Of a stretch of DNA of 64,000 nt, positions 21,085 through 36,000 are shown in pieces. Position 1 is the stretch's first letter. Each line of letters begins with the position of its first letter. The position numbers and the translations under genes were made by a program. This DNA is from Pycnopodia helianthoides (lineage: Eukaryota; Echinodermata; Asteroidea; Forcipulatida; Asteriidae). The DNA lies in NCBI GenBank assembly GCA_032158295.1, contig CM063248.1, forward strand, positions 21,787,273 through 21,851,272. The letters are read 5' to 3'. The notes beneath the pieces are model-generated. The model was not told the DNA's origin. It saw only the letters and a program-made list of their open reading frames with translations, and did not search any database.

Positions 21085-24000
21085 CTTTGTAAGAAAAGAC
21101 AGAGAGCAATAAATGGGAGAGTCAGTTATTGCATCATTTGTGTCTACATGCAAATGAACTTGAATAGAAGTAAACAGTTAGTTGTTTTCTTAAATAAATA
21201 ACAAGTGCTGCAAAGATAATGATGAAAAAATGAATACAATGCCACTAAAGATTAAAAAAATAATAATAATAATGTAGGAGCTAAATTTGCTCACTAACAA
21301 AAATGCCGTTTGTCCCAAGAAACTCAACACTTGTAAATCATCAGAGAATAATTTTTAACCTGCAATATTTCATGGGGTGTTAAAAAGAGAGCATCACCTT
21401 TGCCAATTGTAAGCTATTTCATAAAGTGTGACAATCTGGTCACTTTGTACTTTGCATAAGGATGGAATATTTTTTATATCTAAACACATGAACTTGTATG
21501 TCATGTTTACTATACCAGGTTAGATATTCGGCCCTTGGGAAAAAACATTGGATTATTCAATACAGTACAACAGGCGCGGATCCAGGGGGGCCAGGGGGCC
21601 CGGGGCCCGTGCACCCCGGGTAAAATTTGAAACGAAAAAAAAGAAAATGACTATCTGCCTGCTTAAAAATTAACCACAAGTGTGTGTGGTGTCTGTGTGG
21701 TGTCTTTTCCCCCAGCAGCAGGATGGATTTCTTTTTCATCCTATGCCTATCAAATTTGTTTCTTTCTGCCAAAATGAATCTTTCATGATATGTCACTTGT
21801 AATTGCTTAGATTTGCACGATAACATAAGCCGATTTGTACTGGATAAAATATATTTCATGTCGTTCTGGCATTCAAGTTTAAAGACTGCACTAAGCTTGA
21901 ACTATATTTTTTTAATGAATGAATATGCATCAAACCAGATATTGCAGCGACCTGATCCAAACGCGAGAATTGTGGGATTGAAATTTTCTTTGAGTAAAGT
22001 TAGAAGATTGGTATGGATCAGAAGTGCTTAAAAAGTGTGTCTAGATTTCTAAGTTTCAGGCACACCGAGGCTTGATTTTTCACCCCTCAAAATGCCAAAA
22101 GCTCAGAGGTTCCGGGGGCTTCGCCCCCTGGACCCCCACCGGGGCCTCACCCCTGGACCCCACCATCAATGTTACATAAATTTTTCCAGTAAACTTAGAA
22201 GATTTATATGGATCTGATTTCCAATAAGAGGGTGTCTATTTCTCTGTTTTAGGCACATGGAGGCTTGGTTTTTCACCCCTCAAAATGCCAAAAGCTCAGA
22301 ACTTCCGGGGACTTCGCCCCCTGGACCCCCACCGGGGCCTCACCCCTGGATCCCACCATCGATGTTACATAAATTTTTCCAGTTAACATAGAAGATTTAT
22401 ATGGATCTGATTTCCAATAAGAGGGTGTAAATTTTCTCTGTTTTAGGCACATGGAGGCTAGGTTTTTCACCCCTCAAAATGCCAAAAGCTTGAAGGTTCC
22501 GGGGACTTCGCCCCCTAGACCCCCACCGGGGCTTCACCCCTGGACCCCCAGCATCGATGTTACAGACAATTTTCTAGTAAATTTAGAAGATTTATATGGA
22601 TCTGATTTCCAATAAAGTGTGTCTATTTCTTTGTTTTAGGCACATGGAGGCTTGATTTTTAACCCCACAGAACGCCAAAGGCTCAGAGCTTCCTGAACCC
22701 CCACCGGGGCTTCGCCCCTGGACCCCACCAGGGGCCATAAGGCCGGCCCCTGGACCCCACCCATTTTTTTGTTACCCTTTTTTCCAAACCCTGGTTGCGC
22801 CGTTGTGCCCCCCCCCCCCCCCCCCCGGTTTAAAAAATCCTGGATCCACCCCTGTACAAGGTCTGACCATCCATATTGACCCAATTCATCTGATGTCATC
22901 ATCACAACAATCTTGGTTGTATCTTGGTTGTATCGTATCGGAGTCAATGTCCCAATGTGTTGTACATAGTAGTGTGCATTTGATTGAATTTTGGGTTGAA
23001 AAAAAAAAAATAATTGACTAGAGCGGGACTTAAACCTTACCGGTGTATTTGGAAGTTGCATATGAAGAAGAGGACGGTGGGTATGGTAGGTCTTTGTGAC
23101 AGGTGGACTATCAGGATGTGATTGATCGATGGTTGTCATAGTAAGTTGCATGTGTTGACTACTTGACACTCCATCACAATCATTATCAGAAAGGCGCCTG
23201 TCTCTTCCTGATCGATCTGTTGAGAACAAGTTTGAAGACAAATCCGAAAGTATCAATTAATGGATGCATCGAATGGCTATGTTTATTGAGGGATTTAAAT
23301 GAATCCCAAGTATAGTTACCATTTTTGCTCAAGTGCTTGGAGTATCACATGGCAATGTATAAAATGTAGTATTGGACTTTAACATTATGCAAACAATGTC
23401 AAAATATCTTATATTATAAAAACCACTGCTTTTCATGCAATACTTCTTTATCAATTAATGATTAGTTTACAGAATTGTTTTTTCATTTTGTAGTCTCAAT
23501 CTTGTCATATTTAAATAGGAGAATAATAGAGTAATAAGACATACAACTGTACAACAACCCCTAGTCTGAACATTGTAGTACATCAAAGTCCTAATTTAGA
23601 TCCTCTCTATTGACCACGATGTGCCTCTACCATTTCCGCCATTTTGGGGGTCAATTCCTTTGTGTACATTTTGATTCCCAAAATGGCGGACAGGATAGGC
23701 GCATGTAAGTGCGCTACGTTGTGGCTTGGGTCAATAGACCAACCTGCAGTTTGAATAATCATACAAAATCAACTAGTTATTCAATTGTGATAAAACAACA
23801 ATATCTTAAAATTTAGGAAATCTGAAATTGTTCATCACCAATAAAGCAAGTTACTGACATTACTCAAAGATGTGTGCAGGTCAAAGGAAGGAATGGATGA
23901 AATAAAATTATCAAGAAAAGTGTAAGGAGATTACATCTTGAATGTCATCTCTCCGTCTCTGATTAGGACTAAGAGAAAATTTTCAGCACGATTCCCTCCT

Positions 24001-27000
24001 GACATCCTGGTGTTGTCTCCACAATGCTAGAGGACAATTTAACACATTCAGTCTATAGGGGACAGCGGAAATCTCATTGCTACGGGCAAGGACGGCCAAT
24101 TATTAAGTTTGTTGTTATCAAAAGGAATAATTTTCTGGCAATCGCAGTGCTCTAACAAAGAGTTTCTTTCTGCAAAGAAACTATGCTGGTACTACAAAGT
24201 ACATGTACTTCAGATGGTATGGGTATGAACATCACTGTCGATAATATTAAGCAGGCATGATATTTAATCACAATTTTTCCAAGGGCAAAAAAATTCGGAA
24301 ATCAGACTTAAGCAGGAAGAGTATCATGCCTGATTATGTTTAGGGTTATGGCCCTAAACTTATTGGATAGCCAGTTTACTAAATTACAGAGCAATTTCAC
24401 ACAGCTTTTCTTTATATTATTTGCGTTCTGATGGCAAAAATGTTTCTGACAAATTCAAACAAAGCAGAGAGAATTGGCAGTGTAATGTCTATGAAAATAT
24501 GGGTATAAATGGTTACAATAAACATTCTGAGTGTGACAGAAAGTGATTTCAGAGTATTTGGATGAACAGCCACGTGTGACAAGATTTAATTTACTTTCCA
24601 TTGGAAAAGATTAGAATAAGACTTTAAAATTAAATGATACACACGGTCTGTACCCTAGGAATGGAAAATGGGGCAATGATCCAGGCAACAAAGTAGGCTA
24701 ATTATATTATCTAACATTACCGCATCCCGAGCCTCAGGATCTGCCCTGATGGGATTGCACCATTGAATACTAAGATTTTATCAAGGTATAGAGTTGTTGA
24801 ATTCATCATGGAAGAAGGGTTTCTGGTTCTGTTTTACTGTAAATCATTGGGCTAACCATGTATGAGCTCTGAACTTTCAACTTATAATGAACCAAACGAA
24901 TAGCTACTGCGTTGATAAATATTAATTTAAGACTACACAAAACATGTATGTATAAATATCTTTCTTTGAAGTAAACACTCCCATTGATGTACACTTAATA
25001 ACACTTAGCTTCAGCTGATTCATCGTGAACTAAACCATTTGAACACTTTGAAACCTAATAAGAACCAGTAGAAATGGAAGCATATCAATCCATTCAGCAA
25101 AGCCCTTAATCTAATTCATTGGTCAGTGTACTCTAATCTTGAGTATCTTTACTGACCTGTATTTAACATTATAACATGCCTCACAGCATAAAGGGATTTT
25201 TTACTCAAAATGAAAAGTTTTCTTTGCGGGGAGGCCTCAGGACATTATATAAATACTTTAGTATTTAATTTGATTTTAAACTTCTTAAACCTGAGTGGGT
25301 TAAGAACTTTAACTGAAGAACACTGTACATGTATGTAAACATGAGATTCATCGTGCTCCTAAACAAACAAATTTGAACATTGTGTATTTAGTTTGAACAA
25401 GGTGCTGATGGATTTAATGAAAATATTCCTGGCTCTATAGGTGTCAGTTTCCTCCAGAAATTTGGTGTATAAATAAAAAGAAATCCTTGGATCACATTTT
25501 GCTGAAAGATGCAACTGAGTTACATCATTATGACAAATTCCATTGTATAAACAGCAAAGTAATTTATTACAAATCACTGTAATAAGTATCAAAATAAGCA
25601 TAAAACGCAATGAATATAGTAATTCATTTCCATGTGTCACTAATTGAATGCTTAACAGTGTATGATAGCACAGTGCACCAGGCTGTGCAAACACTGAATT
25701 CAAACCTCAAGTTTGTACAGCTGTCAAAACCATCCAGTTCTACTAATTTAATATATTCTCATGTTTTAAATATGTTCATCTGTGCCTGAGGGTGTCATCT
25801 AACAGTCTCAGGGACTGTTTTCAACCATCTACATTTACATGATGGATACATCTGCATTCTGCAAGGAGAAATACAAGTGCCATTGGGTCCAAGTGGGCAG
25901 ACAGATTTTTACTTAGATGGGTACATATGCTTTTACCTCTTCTTTTTGGGGTAGAAAATCCTTTATGGTATGATTTGCAGATTTGTAAAATTACATTTAT
26001 TATGAAAAAGACAATTCAAAAAAGTTCAACACTTACTACACAGTCATGTAAACATGAATGAATGTCAAAGTTCACAAAAACACAACACTGTGGTATAAGG
26101 AATGCAAACACAAACCAATCCTACTCAAGTCCACCTCAACACTTTTCTCACAGATTGAGACTTTAAATGTCAAACTAGTAGCATAGCAAGTCGTGAATAT
26201 CATGGGTTGGCAAAGTAAATATGTGGGTGTTTTTTATGAATACAACATGTTGATACCTGTCATTTGAAATCCGCATGAATAAAGGAATATTTCAGATGAA
26301 TTGGTCCAGTGAACACACTCTGCACCCTCAGGACATTTTTACTCATAGAATTTAATTAAATCTGATTGTAAACTCAGTAAAGACAATAACCGATGCTTAC
26401 CCAACAGCAACATCAAACCAACTAGATCATATCATAGGCGTTCAGTTCTCAATATATGCTGCACATTGTAGTAAGCTGACTCATTTAAAACAATATTGAC
26501 AACAATATTTTTCAATTGGAATCATTGAGAAAGTTCTTAAATTTATTAATCTCATCCCCATTTAATAAGTTAGGCCTCCAAGGGCAGCCTACACAAATTA
26601 GCATTTGGATTATCCTGGGAACTGGAAAGGCACTTTTTTACATTCTAGCCAGGATACTGTAGGTGTAAAAATGAAACCAAAGCTGGATCAATCTTGATTA
26701 CATGGTGATAGCCTATGGGTTTTATAGAAACACTCATCCAGGGGGTCAGGCAAGACAATTCATCCATACCTTAAGGGGAGGATAACGGAGGTACATCTCT
26801 GGTGACTATGTCAGATCCATGCGTTATTAAGGCTACTTCCCCTTCTGGTTGGTTCTCTTAATGAGTGCCAATTTATGGAGGTGGATAAAATTGCATGCAT
26901 CAATCATTTTGTTCCCTGCCTCTTGGGTTATAACCAGCCAGGAATCCCATACGTGGGTTTGCCAGCACAACACCTTCAGTCAGTTCTTAAATCCTGTTCG

Positions 27001-30000
27001 CAAATTAATTGGTTTTATCCAATGACAAGTTTTGAGTAGGGTCTTGTACGGACTGTCAAAGATTGTTCAAATGTTTATATTATTAAAAGTACTTAAATAT
27101 TTTCAGAACTGTTGGGGTCAGAATAACCCAACAATGGAATGATGTACATCTCCATTCCAAAGACAATAACAATATTTTAATTATAAACAAAAGATTTAAA
27201 TTGTGAAACTTTATGCAAAAAAGTCTGAAACATTCAGCACATTTCTCAAAACCCACAATTAAAAAATTGATAATCATAGTTAAACCGTTATATTTATCAA
27301 TAACATTTTATCAACTACCACTTCCAAATCTTACTTGGAAGTGGAAATTACAAAAAAATGCGTTAAAAAAAAGGGTACATGTACGTGCAGTACCAGCTAT
27401 CTGCTAAATTATTATGAAGAATTATAATAACATGTCAACAAATTGAATGATCTTGTACATATTATTTATGGCTTTGTATAGACATTGTCCATGTAAAAAA
27501 AATTATGCTGCATTTAATCTTGTTTGCTCTGAAATATTGAAATGAAAATTGCATGTTATTTAAAGGTATTATACAGGATTGGTAGAGCTGACAAAATAGT
27601 CACAAACAAAGTTCATGTTTTGTGTGATTAACCATATACATGAAATAGCAAACCTGTGAAAATTTGAGCTCAATTGGTCATCAAGGTCACGAGAAAATAG
27701 TGAAAAGAGACCTTATGTGTTTTCTGTTTTTTAAACATCGAGTTTATTATCGCGCGCGATAAAAACAATTGTTTTATTAATTTCTCAGAAACGATAGCAT
27801 TTTAGGCAGAAATATTTAAGGAACCCTTTCTACCATTACTTACTTTAAATCATGTAAGTTATGTGTGAATCTGTGAACATTCGTGTTTTTCGATCTTACC
27901 AATAGGGTACAGGGCCTTTAATAAGACAAGTCAAAGCAAGTGACGTGTCTTAAGAAACCCTTGAAAGGAATGAGATATGTACAAAGTTTGAATACATGTT
28001 TGTCAAATGCAATGTTACGTAAGATATAAGAAAAACTTCAAGCCAGTCGTTACACTTTTTTCAAATTTATGTCTAAAAGTTACCAGTATTTATGTATGGG
28101 CCATATTGGCAAGACTCCTAACTCTTAAAAATGGCAACATGCTATTTTTTCCTCTCTCAAGATCTCTGATTGCGTTATTCTTCAAAGCCAAATAGGCTTG
28201 TAACTGACTTTCATCAGCAATGCCAAGCATTGGTGATTGCTCTAGACAACTGTCTTGCAACATCCTTGTTAAGGGTTTTCAATGCTCATCTTACCTGTAC
28301 CTTTAAAGTACTTGTTTGTGAAGGTAGCACTGGAATACACAGGCAGATCGAGCTGTTCAATTGTTTCAGAGAATGTCAATTTCACACCTTCTGCATTCCA
28401 TCTCATAATGCATTTTGCTGTTTGTGGGATATTTTGTTTACTGTCTCTCACAGCTCAAATTTGAATGATGTTCACGTTATAAATATCAGAAAAATGGGAT
28501 ATGAATTGTGAAGGCAGAGTAGTTGTTTAAAGCTTCAAACATAAAAAACATCACAGATGTTTTTGAAGGATCTCTGCAAATAAAATATGAAAATGTTTAA
28601 TGTAATTTCAGGGAACTGTTTTGTGTTTTATTTTCCTTTGAATACATAAACCTTCACTTAAACAACACACTGAAACAAATTTTCTATAAATATATGCAGG
28701 TTCTGTTAGAGTGTGGTTGCATTTAATAACTTGATTTTAAACTCTCCAAACGCTGGGTAATGCTGTGTATGTCAGTGCATAGATGGAATTTAATCCCAAA
28801 ATAGCAGTCAGGGTGACTACATAGTGAGTAATGCAAAGTGTCTATAGATTTTTGTTTACCACGGAATATGTTATAATCATCAGGCTCTTGAATCTCCCTC
28901 ATTACTCTACTCTCTACAAAGCAGTCATGTACTCAAAGATGCAGTCTACACTTTACAACATCATAAAAAGGCCCCATTCAAACAGGTACAAGTGCTGTCA
29001 CATCACTTTAGCCTTTGCTTAGATTTTCTGTATCCCAGTGATGTGCAACATGAAATGTAGAAATCTGCATAATGGATGATGTTGATGCTCCACAACGTAC
29101 AATTCAAGGAACATGTTGGATATGTACCAAAGGAGATATTTTCAAAACCTCTTGAGCTGACACAATGATATTTATTTACATATTTCTATCCCAAAGCATT
29201 GAAAACCTTTAACAAGGATGTTAAAAGACAGTTGCCTAAAGCAAAATGAATCATTTAATTTTGACCTTACTTTCTTGAACCAATAAGATTACTTTAAATT
29301 GTATACTGATGGGGTATGTCTGACAATGTTAATTTGGCATGATATGGATCTGTTTGTCTCAACAATGAAGAGTTTTAAATGAGGGAAAGGATGATGAGAC
29401 TATCTGATGACAAGAGCAGAATGACCATGATGGATAATGGATCTGCATCACTCAAGCAATCAGTGGTCTATAATCCACAGGTGATAATGGGATTCACCTT
29501 CCTTTAAGTTTATTATCTTCTTGAGGCATTCAACTATACACACCATGTAGGTCTCTATGATTTCTGTAGAAGGCTTGAATTATTACAAGTGAACACAAAC
29601 ACTCTAATAAATGGTCCCCGCTCTTTCTACATCAGCAATATTTTTCAATGACAAGGGTATAGACCTTTCCCATGAATTGCACATCGCGCATCGCTTTAAC
29701 ACTACAGGCTGGAAAAATGAGGGAACATCAAGCCTTTTTGTAAGGGGCTAACGACGGCGTGACGCATACACGTTTGTGCGTCTGCCTAGTGTACAACCAT
29801 ATGACATTTGCCAACCAATAGTGTCTGTATGCATGTGTGATTGCAATAAGCATGTTTCATAGGACAGGCAAATTTAATGCAACTTATAGGATTAAAAAAT
29901 ATCATGAACAAAAAATTTCTCATAGCAATGATATATGGCAACCAATAGTCACTAAACAAAATGTTGCAATGTTGTTCAGAACATGAAATAGGAATTTTAA

Positions 30001-33000
30001 CTTGATACTGCGTCTCATGAAGCTATATCAGTATTGTTGAGTATTTCCTACATACCTGTAGTTGCTGGTTCTCCCTTGACTAAAGACAACTTCCTGTATA
30101 AAGCCAATGGCCCTTCCACTCCCTCCACTAAGAAACGACGTAGAAGGAAATAAACCACAGTGGTCCCAAGGCACAGAAATAGGAAGGCTCTGAAAAGCGT
30201 CCTGCTCCCCCACTCCTGGTAGACAATCCCACCAAGAATAGTACCAACTCCTTTTCCTGTCAAATTAAATCAACAAATTATCAAAACTGTTTGGAAAAGA
30301 TTGTTCAAGTGAATTCCTCAGGAAAATATGAGAAGCATTACCTGAACTTGAAATCAAGATTATTAGCCACAGAATAGCACTGTACATCATGTGTAAGCTG
30401 TCTCCTTGTCGGATTGTTAGAACTTTAAGATGATACATTTAATTATATCAAATAAATAAATACTGAACATAAATCTGTGCAATCTTTTTCTCAAAGCATC
30501 ACATGAACCCTTGCTCTAAGGTGACATCAGGTACATTTCAGAAAAGACTCTTATAAAAATAAAACAAACTTAAGGAGAAATGACTTACCAATTCCAACAT
30601 GGAAGGCTGAAATGACGGCTTGTAATGTTGTAGTCATTCCTGATGGAGCATTAGCACTAGCAAAAGCTGTACAAGCAGCCCAGAAAACTCCAAATGTGAA
30701 ACCATGTAGCAGTTCAAATGGAAGCACTAACCAAGGATTACTGATAACAGAATATCCAAGAAATCGCACCGCATAGCAAAGTAATGTCAAATAGGCAACA
30801 CCTACATAGGTTAGTTTCTTGATGATAGGTCCAGCGAAAAACAGAAAAAACACTTCCGAAATGCTATTGATTGTTAAAGTCATTCCCATGAGATAATGGG
30901 GGCTTTTTATTTCTTCAAGGAAAAGAAAAAGATATGTCCCATTGATTCCAAAGGACATTCCAGTGACAAACACCACAAAGATGAACGTGATGATGTTCGA
31001 CTGCACAAGTAATCCACAGAAATTTTTGAGCATTTTTTTGTTAACTCTGTGAGGAGGATTGGGCATGAAAGCAGCTGATATCACACTGACAGTAGCAAGC
31101 CCAATGAAAAGATAAAATGCAGGGTTGTAGTTGGTCCTGGTAGAGTTTGCACTGATTGCATCTATAGCAAAACCACTTATTAGAGCAAAGGAGCCCCAAC
31201 CAATAGCTCCCCACAATCGCTGCTTGCCGTAGTCCTGGGGTCGATCTCCTAATGTTAACATGAGGGATGAATCCAATAAAGGAAACACATTACACATAAA
31301 TACTTTACTTGATAGAATCAAACTGATGAACAGGATGAACACTGTTGAGCTGCTTACATGACCATCAGCAGGCGGTTGAGATGCTGCTACATTTGAACAT
31401 TTACATTGTTTCCATTCGTCGCATCCATTGCGATAGCCAAACAATACTGTCTGATTCAATAGTGAAGCACACATAGGATCTTCTGACGCTTCTTGAAAAC
31501 ATGACAAATTTGCTTTGAATGTTTTCTGTAACACATCATCTTGAAGGCAATTAACCCTGAGTAAATGAGATAATTTATTGGTGTTTTGTAGGGTGGCATT
31601 TAGCTTGACTCGTGTTGGAGCTTTTTTTACAAGTACTTCTGATGGAGTACAAAATGAACAATATAAATAAGATTCTGGCTTGAAACGTGGAGGTAACTCT
31701 GTAGTACTCATTATCCTTGTTGCATTACAAAACTCCCCACATATCTCTGACCTGGCACATTCCAATTGGTCAGAATCACAGCAAAATGAGCTTGTAGTCC
31801 AATCAGGAAAACTGCAGTTTAAATTCCAAGTCCAACTATCATTGGCTGACTTCTCATTATAGTGCACGGAAGATGTACCAGTTGAAGGAATAAATATGAT
31901 GGCAAATGTGAGCAGTTCACTGCCTATAAGTGATAGAATCAATATGAGTTTATGCTTGCTGAATTTGTCGGCCAAACTGCCCCAGAGTGGGCCAGCCAGG
32001 AAGCTGCTAAGTGGCTCTAGGCTACGGATGAGGCCAGTCTCAACCACTGAAAGGCCAAGTTGGTGCATGTAGATCGGCAAGAAGGGCAAAATGCATGACA
32101 TTCCTGTAGATAACAAATTTAATAACGTTTTAAACATACTGAAATCCATTAACAATTAAGCTAGCCTAATGTTGAATGATGTCAACGTTTTATTTCTTTG
32201 ATACACAATGCATCTTAGATGATGCACTGATGTATGTTAAACTTTACAGCAGCGATGAAAGGATTTTCCACAAGGAACAATATAAAGGTCAAGTGTGGTG
32301 TGTTGTTAGTGTATGAAGATTGTTTACTTGAAGTGCAGTTAAGGTTGATGCTTTCTGGCATGTTTGTTAGAGATAACCAAATCATGTCAGACTTAAAGAG
32401 CTGCTTGTGTAATAAGAATTAATAAAGATCAACTTGAACAAAATCACTAAAACTAGTTTAACTCTTTACATTTGTTTATCATATGTTTAGTTATTACTTG
32501 GTCATAAGTTTGAAGTTTTCTGCCCTGCAATTTTGCTGAAATTTGATCGGAAAAACTACATACACGATAAATCAAAACTTATCGTGTACGTACACAATAA
32601 GTCCAAACTTATCTTGTACGTACATGATAAGTGTTATAACTCTAGTTCCGTTTTCAGGTTACGTGATTCTGCGTACTGCTCAATCAATTAAGAAAGTGTA
32701 AAAGGGACATCGTAAAAAAAAAAAGCTATTTCGCCCGGGCAGATTACTATTTCGCTGTATTTCAAACCATATTTCGGTTCAAGGTTTGTTCAGGAGGGAC
32801 ATATACAGTCAATCATATTATTTTGTGTTATTTATTATTACAAACTCTATTGATTAAATGGCAAAGAGTCATGGGCGTCAATCTGTCTTGAAATGTGGGG
32901 GGGGGGGGTACATCAGGGGTCGTGGCACTTATGGCGTGGGGTCCAGGGGCCTGATGAAGGGCCCCTGGTGGGTTTCAATGGGCGGGTATTCAGGGGGCAG

Positions 33001-36000
33001 AGCCCCCTAAAGCAGTTTGGTTTTAGCATGTCTGAGTGGCCTTGAAAAGCACTCCTTGCAAAAAAAAAATTTACAACTGTACATGGCATTGTTATAAAAC
33101 TTACAAAGACAGAAAGAAGTATGGGGGTTGAACAAAGAAAAATTGACTAGAGCGGGATTTGAACCAACGACCTCCGGATTAACGTACCGGCGCTCTACCA
33201 ACTGAGCTATCTAGCCCTATATTGGCGGTCTCCCTATTTTGTCAAACATACGTCTTGGTACAGGATTTTTTTAAAGCGGGGGGCATACCTCATTTTTTCA
33301 ATTGAACTAGTCTGTGCCGTGACCCCCATGTTCCATTGGTTTATACGTAGCTAAGACAATTGATCTTCGGACAAGGATGCATATTAATTTAATTGCATGC
33401 AGTAACACCGATTACAGAGATCCTTTTATTTTGCTGTGTATTAGTGTTGGACATTTCTACAAGACGAACCAGCAAGCGAAGCGCAAAGCCTTACGGCGTG
33501 GGTCCGGGCCCGCTTTAGGGCCCCGGGATTTGTTTTACATTGGGTGCTCTCTGGTTCAATCTAGGACACTTCAGAGGCGTTTAACACATTATTTTTTTAT
33601 GTTGTACACCAGGATTTGGCAAAGCCGGTGAATCATTTAGTTAAGAAGCGAAGTCGCGAGTGAATTTAAATGTGTTAAACTTGGATTAGAATTTGGAATT
33701 GAATATTGATGAATTGCAGTAGAATTTGGAATTGAATTCATAAGTGATTTGGAGAAGAATTTGGAATTGAATTCATAAAGGTTTTGGAGTAGAATTTGAA
33801 ATTGGATTCATAAAGGTTTTGGAGTAGAATTTGAAATTGGATTCATAAGTGATTAGGAGTAGAATTTGGAATTGACTTCATAAGTGATTTAGAGAAGAGT
33901 TTGGAATTGAATTGATAAGTGCTTTGGAGTAAAATATTGAATTGAATTATTGAACAATTGTAAATACATCATGTAGATAGTAATAACTTTAATGAAGGAG
34001 TCAAAAGTGTTTTATTTTGTGCGAAATAGTAATATATCTGGGCGAAATAGTAATCCGCCCGGGCAAAATATTTTTTTTGTTACCATGTCCTTTATACACT
34101 TCCGTAATTGATTGAGCAGTACGCAGACACGTTACCTGAAAACTGAACTAGAGTATAAAACTTATCATGTACGTGCACGATAAGTTTGGATTTATCGTGT
34201 ACATACACGATAAGTTATCGTGTACGTACACAATAAGTTATCGTGTACGTACACGATAAGTTATTGTGTACGTACACGATAAGTTATCGTGTACGTACAC
34301 GTTAAGTTATCGTGTACGTACACGTTAAGTTATCGTTTTACGTACACCGATAAGTCAGATTTTTTATTTATTCATGTGGCGGCAATACGCTTCCATAATT
34401 TCAAACACACTAAACACACAAATATAATTTCAAGCGCACAAACTGTTTCATTATCAGTGCAAGAAATGAAGAACTCAAAGTACATGTAGTTCTGTAGTGA
34501 TTATTTTGTTCATTTACATGTCCCTGAAGGGACTCCATAGCCTAATTGGCATTTAACAATTTTATGGTTTCCTAGTTGAAGAAATGTTTGATGTTAATAT
34601 ATTTGTATCAACGTACTCATATAAAGAAATACTAACCTGATCCATAAAACTACTATTTGAAATAAATTATTCACTGGTGACACAAAATCAGTCTTAAAAG
34701 GTTTCTCAAAAAGTCATTGTCTTTTTTGACTGGAATAATACTGTATTATGAGATTTGCGTGTGCTGCCAGTTGTTAATGTTAGAACCGGTGTGGCTCAGC
34801 TCTGTAAACCACAGCCAGCCCCTGTCCTCTCCCTCTTCTGGAGAACTCCTCTGGTCACTTGAGCTGATATCAGTCCCATTAGAAATGCTTGATGGGCAAA
34901 CTTCTTTTTCATCAGTACTGTGATGTTCCCACAAATCCCTTGCTTTCTGACATTTTGACTGGCTTTTTGTTTCAGAGTTATGCTTTTATTACCGAGTCCG
35001 TATTGTGACGTCACAGTGCTGTTTTGATTCCTAGGCGTTAAGGGTTAAGGCGTTAAGGGTCTTTTCGTAAAACTTAGCATTTTTGCCATGCATGGCACTG
35101 ATCAAAATGTGGTGTTTTCTAAACATTATGAAGCAATTTTGATTGAGTTTAAGTCATAAAACTTTTTTACCTTTCTATCACAAAAGGACATAAATGTTAA
35201 ATTCAGTCTAGTTGATCTTTAAGAGGGAAGATTGCAAGTATTTTTTGTGATGAACAACTGGCATACTAAAACAGTGTGCAAAAATGAACTACATCAGGCA
35301 CGCAACTACAGATTGTCAAAGATATTTTAAACGAGGAAAGTACCAGGCACAGCAAGTCTTTGTGCTGGTTTTTCAATTTTTCAATGGCACAGCTGACTGA
35401 GAAACCAACATCTAAGAAATTAGCTGATCAGCTGGAGAGTTACTGTACATGCCTGCTACTATGTACAATGTATGTGGTGCATTCAGTAATCAGAGCAAAG
35501 TTTAATCAGACACTGATTTTTGTTGTTATTTTTCAATCATCTGATCCAATAAAAAATCCAGTAGCAAAATATGAAGAGCAATTTAAGAAATTCATGGATA
35601 ACACTTTTGCATTTAACAAGTGCCAAGTCAAGTGAGACAAATGGGGCACACTGAACTGGCTTAATGGAAGTGTCAGCTCGCACTGTGGGAGATGTGGGTC
35701 GGTATTGATCTGATGTTTTCTATACACACCTGAAGGTCGTGGTAAATGCAAATGCCCAGTGTGAAACATGAATTTACTGGTACGGCAAGAAACACTCCTC
35801 CTATATATTACAGTTTTCACAGGCAATCAAACTGAATTGATTTATATTGCCATTTTGTATTCTAAATACACTGCTTACAGAATTTGTGCAGGTGTTCTTG
35901 TATGTTGTTTTAGTACCCTCATCCTTTGAGGGAATGTTTTTATCTAAATGGTCAAATTAATTTATCCTCATAAATGCCACTAGACATTGTGACAAATCAC

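Larger units (their letters stand above)
21571..22854. mobile_element. hAT-like non-autonomous element
   Basis: Ends are 16-bp inverted repeats (CAGGCGCGGATCCAGG and the complement of CCTGGATCCACCCCTG, 14 of 16 matching), and TACAA occurs on both flanks as a possible short target duplication. The CAGGGG-type end is usual for hAT transposons. There is no transposase. The interior is mostly a GC-rich tandem array. It lies in the last intron of the MFSD6-like gene. Confidence 0.65.
23217..30055. other. Large MFSD6-like intron
   Basis: A 6.8-kb AT-rich intron. It contains a YY1-like inverted repeat near 23.6 kb and MITE copy D. No further coding exon was recognised; open frames up to about 114 codons have no family features. 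Confidence 0.6.
32566..34357. mobile_element. 1.8-kb element with long palindrome-built inverted ends
   Basis: The left arm (about 32566-32770) and right arm (about 34020-34357) are inverted copies at roughly 80% identity. They share CTCTAGTTC, GCGTACTGCTCAATCAATTA, TTTCGCCCGGGC and ATTACTATTTCGC. Each arm ends in units of TTATCGTGTACGTACACGAT, themselves palindromic: a few on the left, many on the right. The interior holds a SINE piece, GC-rich patches and a 35-bp minisatellite. There is no coding capacity. It sits in the MFSD6-like intron between coding exons 1 and 2. Confidence 0.75.

Noticed and set aside
21990..22740. A CRISPR-like array
   Set aside because: The 193-bp units repeat in full with no unique spacers and lie inside a eukaryotic transposon.
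22636..23256. A 206-codon minus-strand open frame as one protein
   Set aside because: Only 23041-23216 is an MFSD6-like exon with splice borders. The rest is read-through into a SINE fragment, poly-C and the hAT-like array.
28170..28511. A 113-codon plus-strand open frame
   Set aside because: It is inside an MFSD6-like intron on the opposite strand, with no family pattern or splice support.
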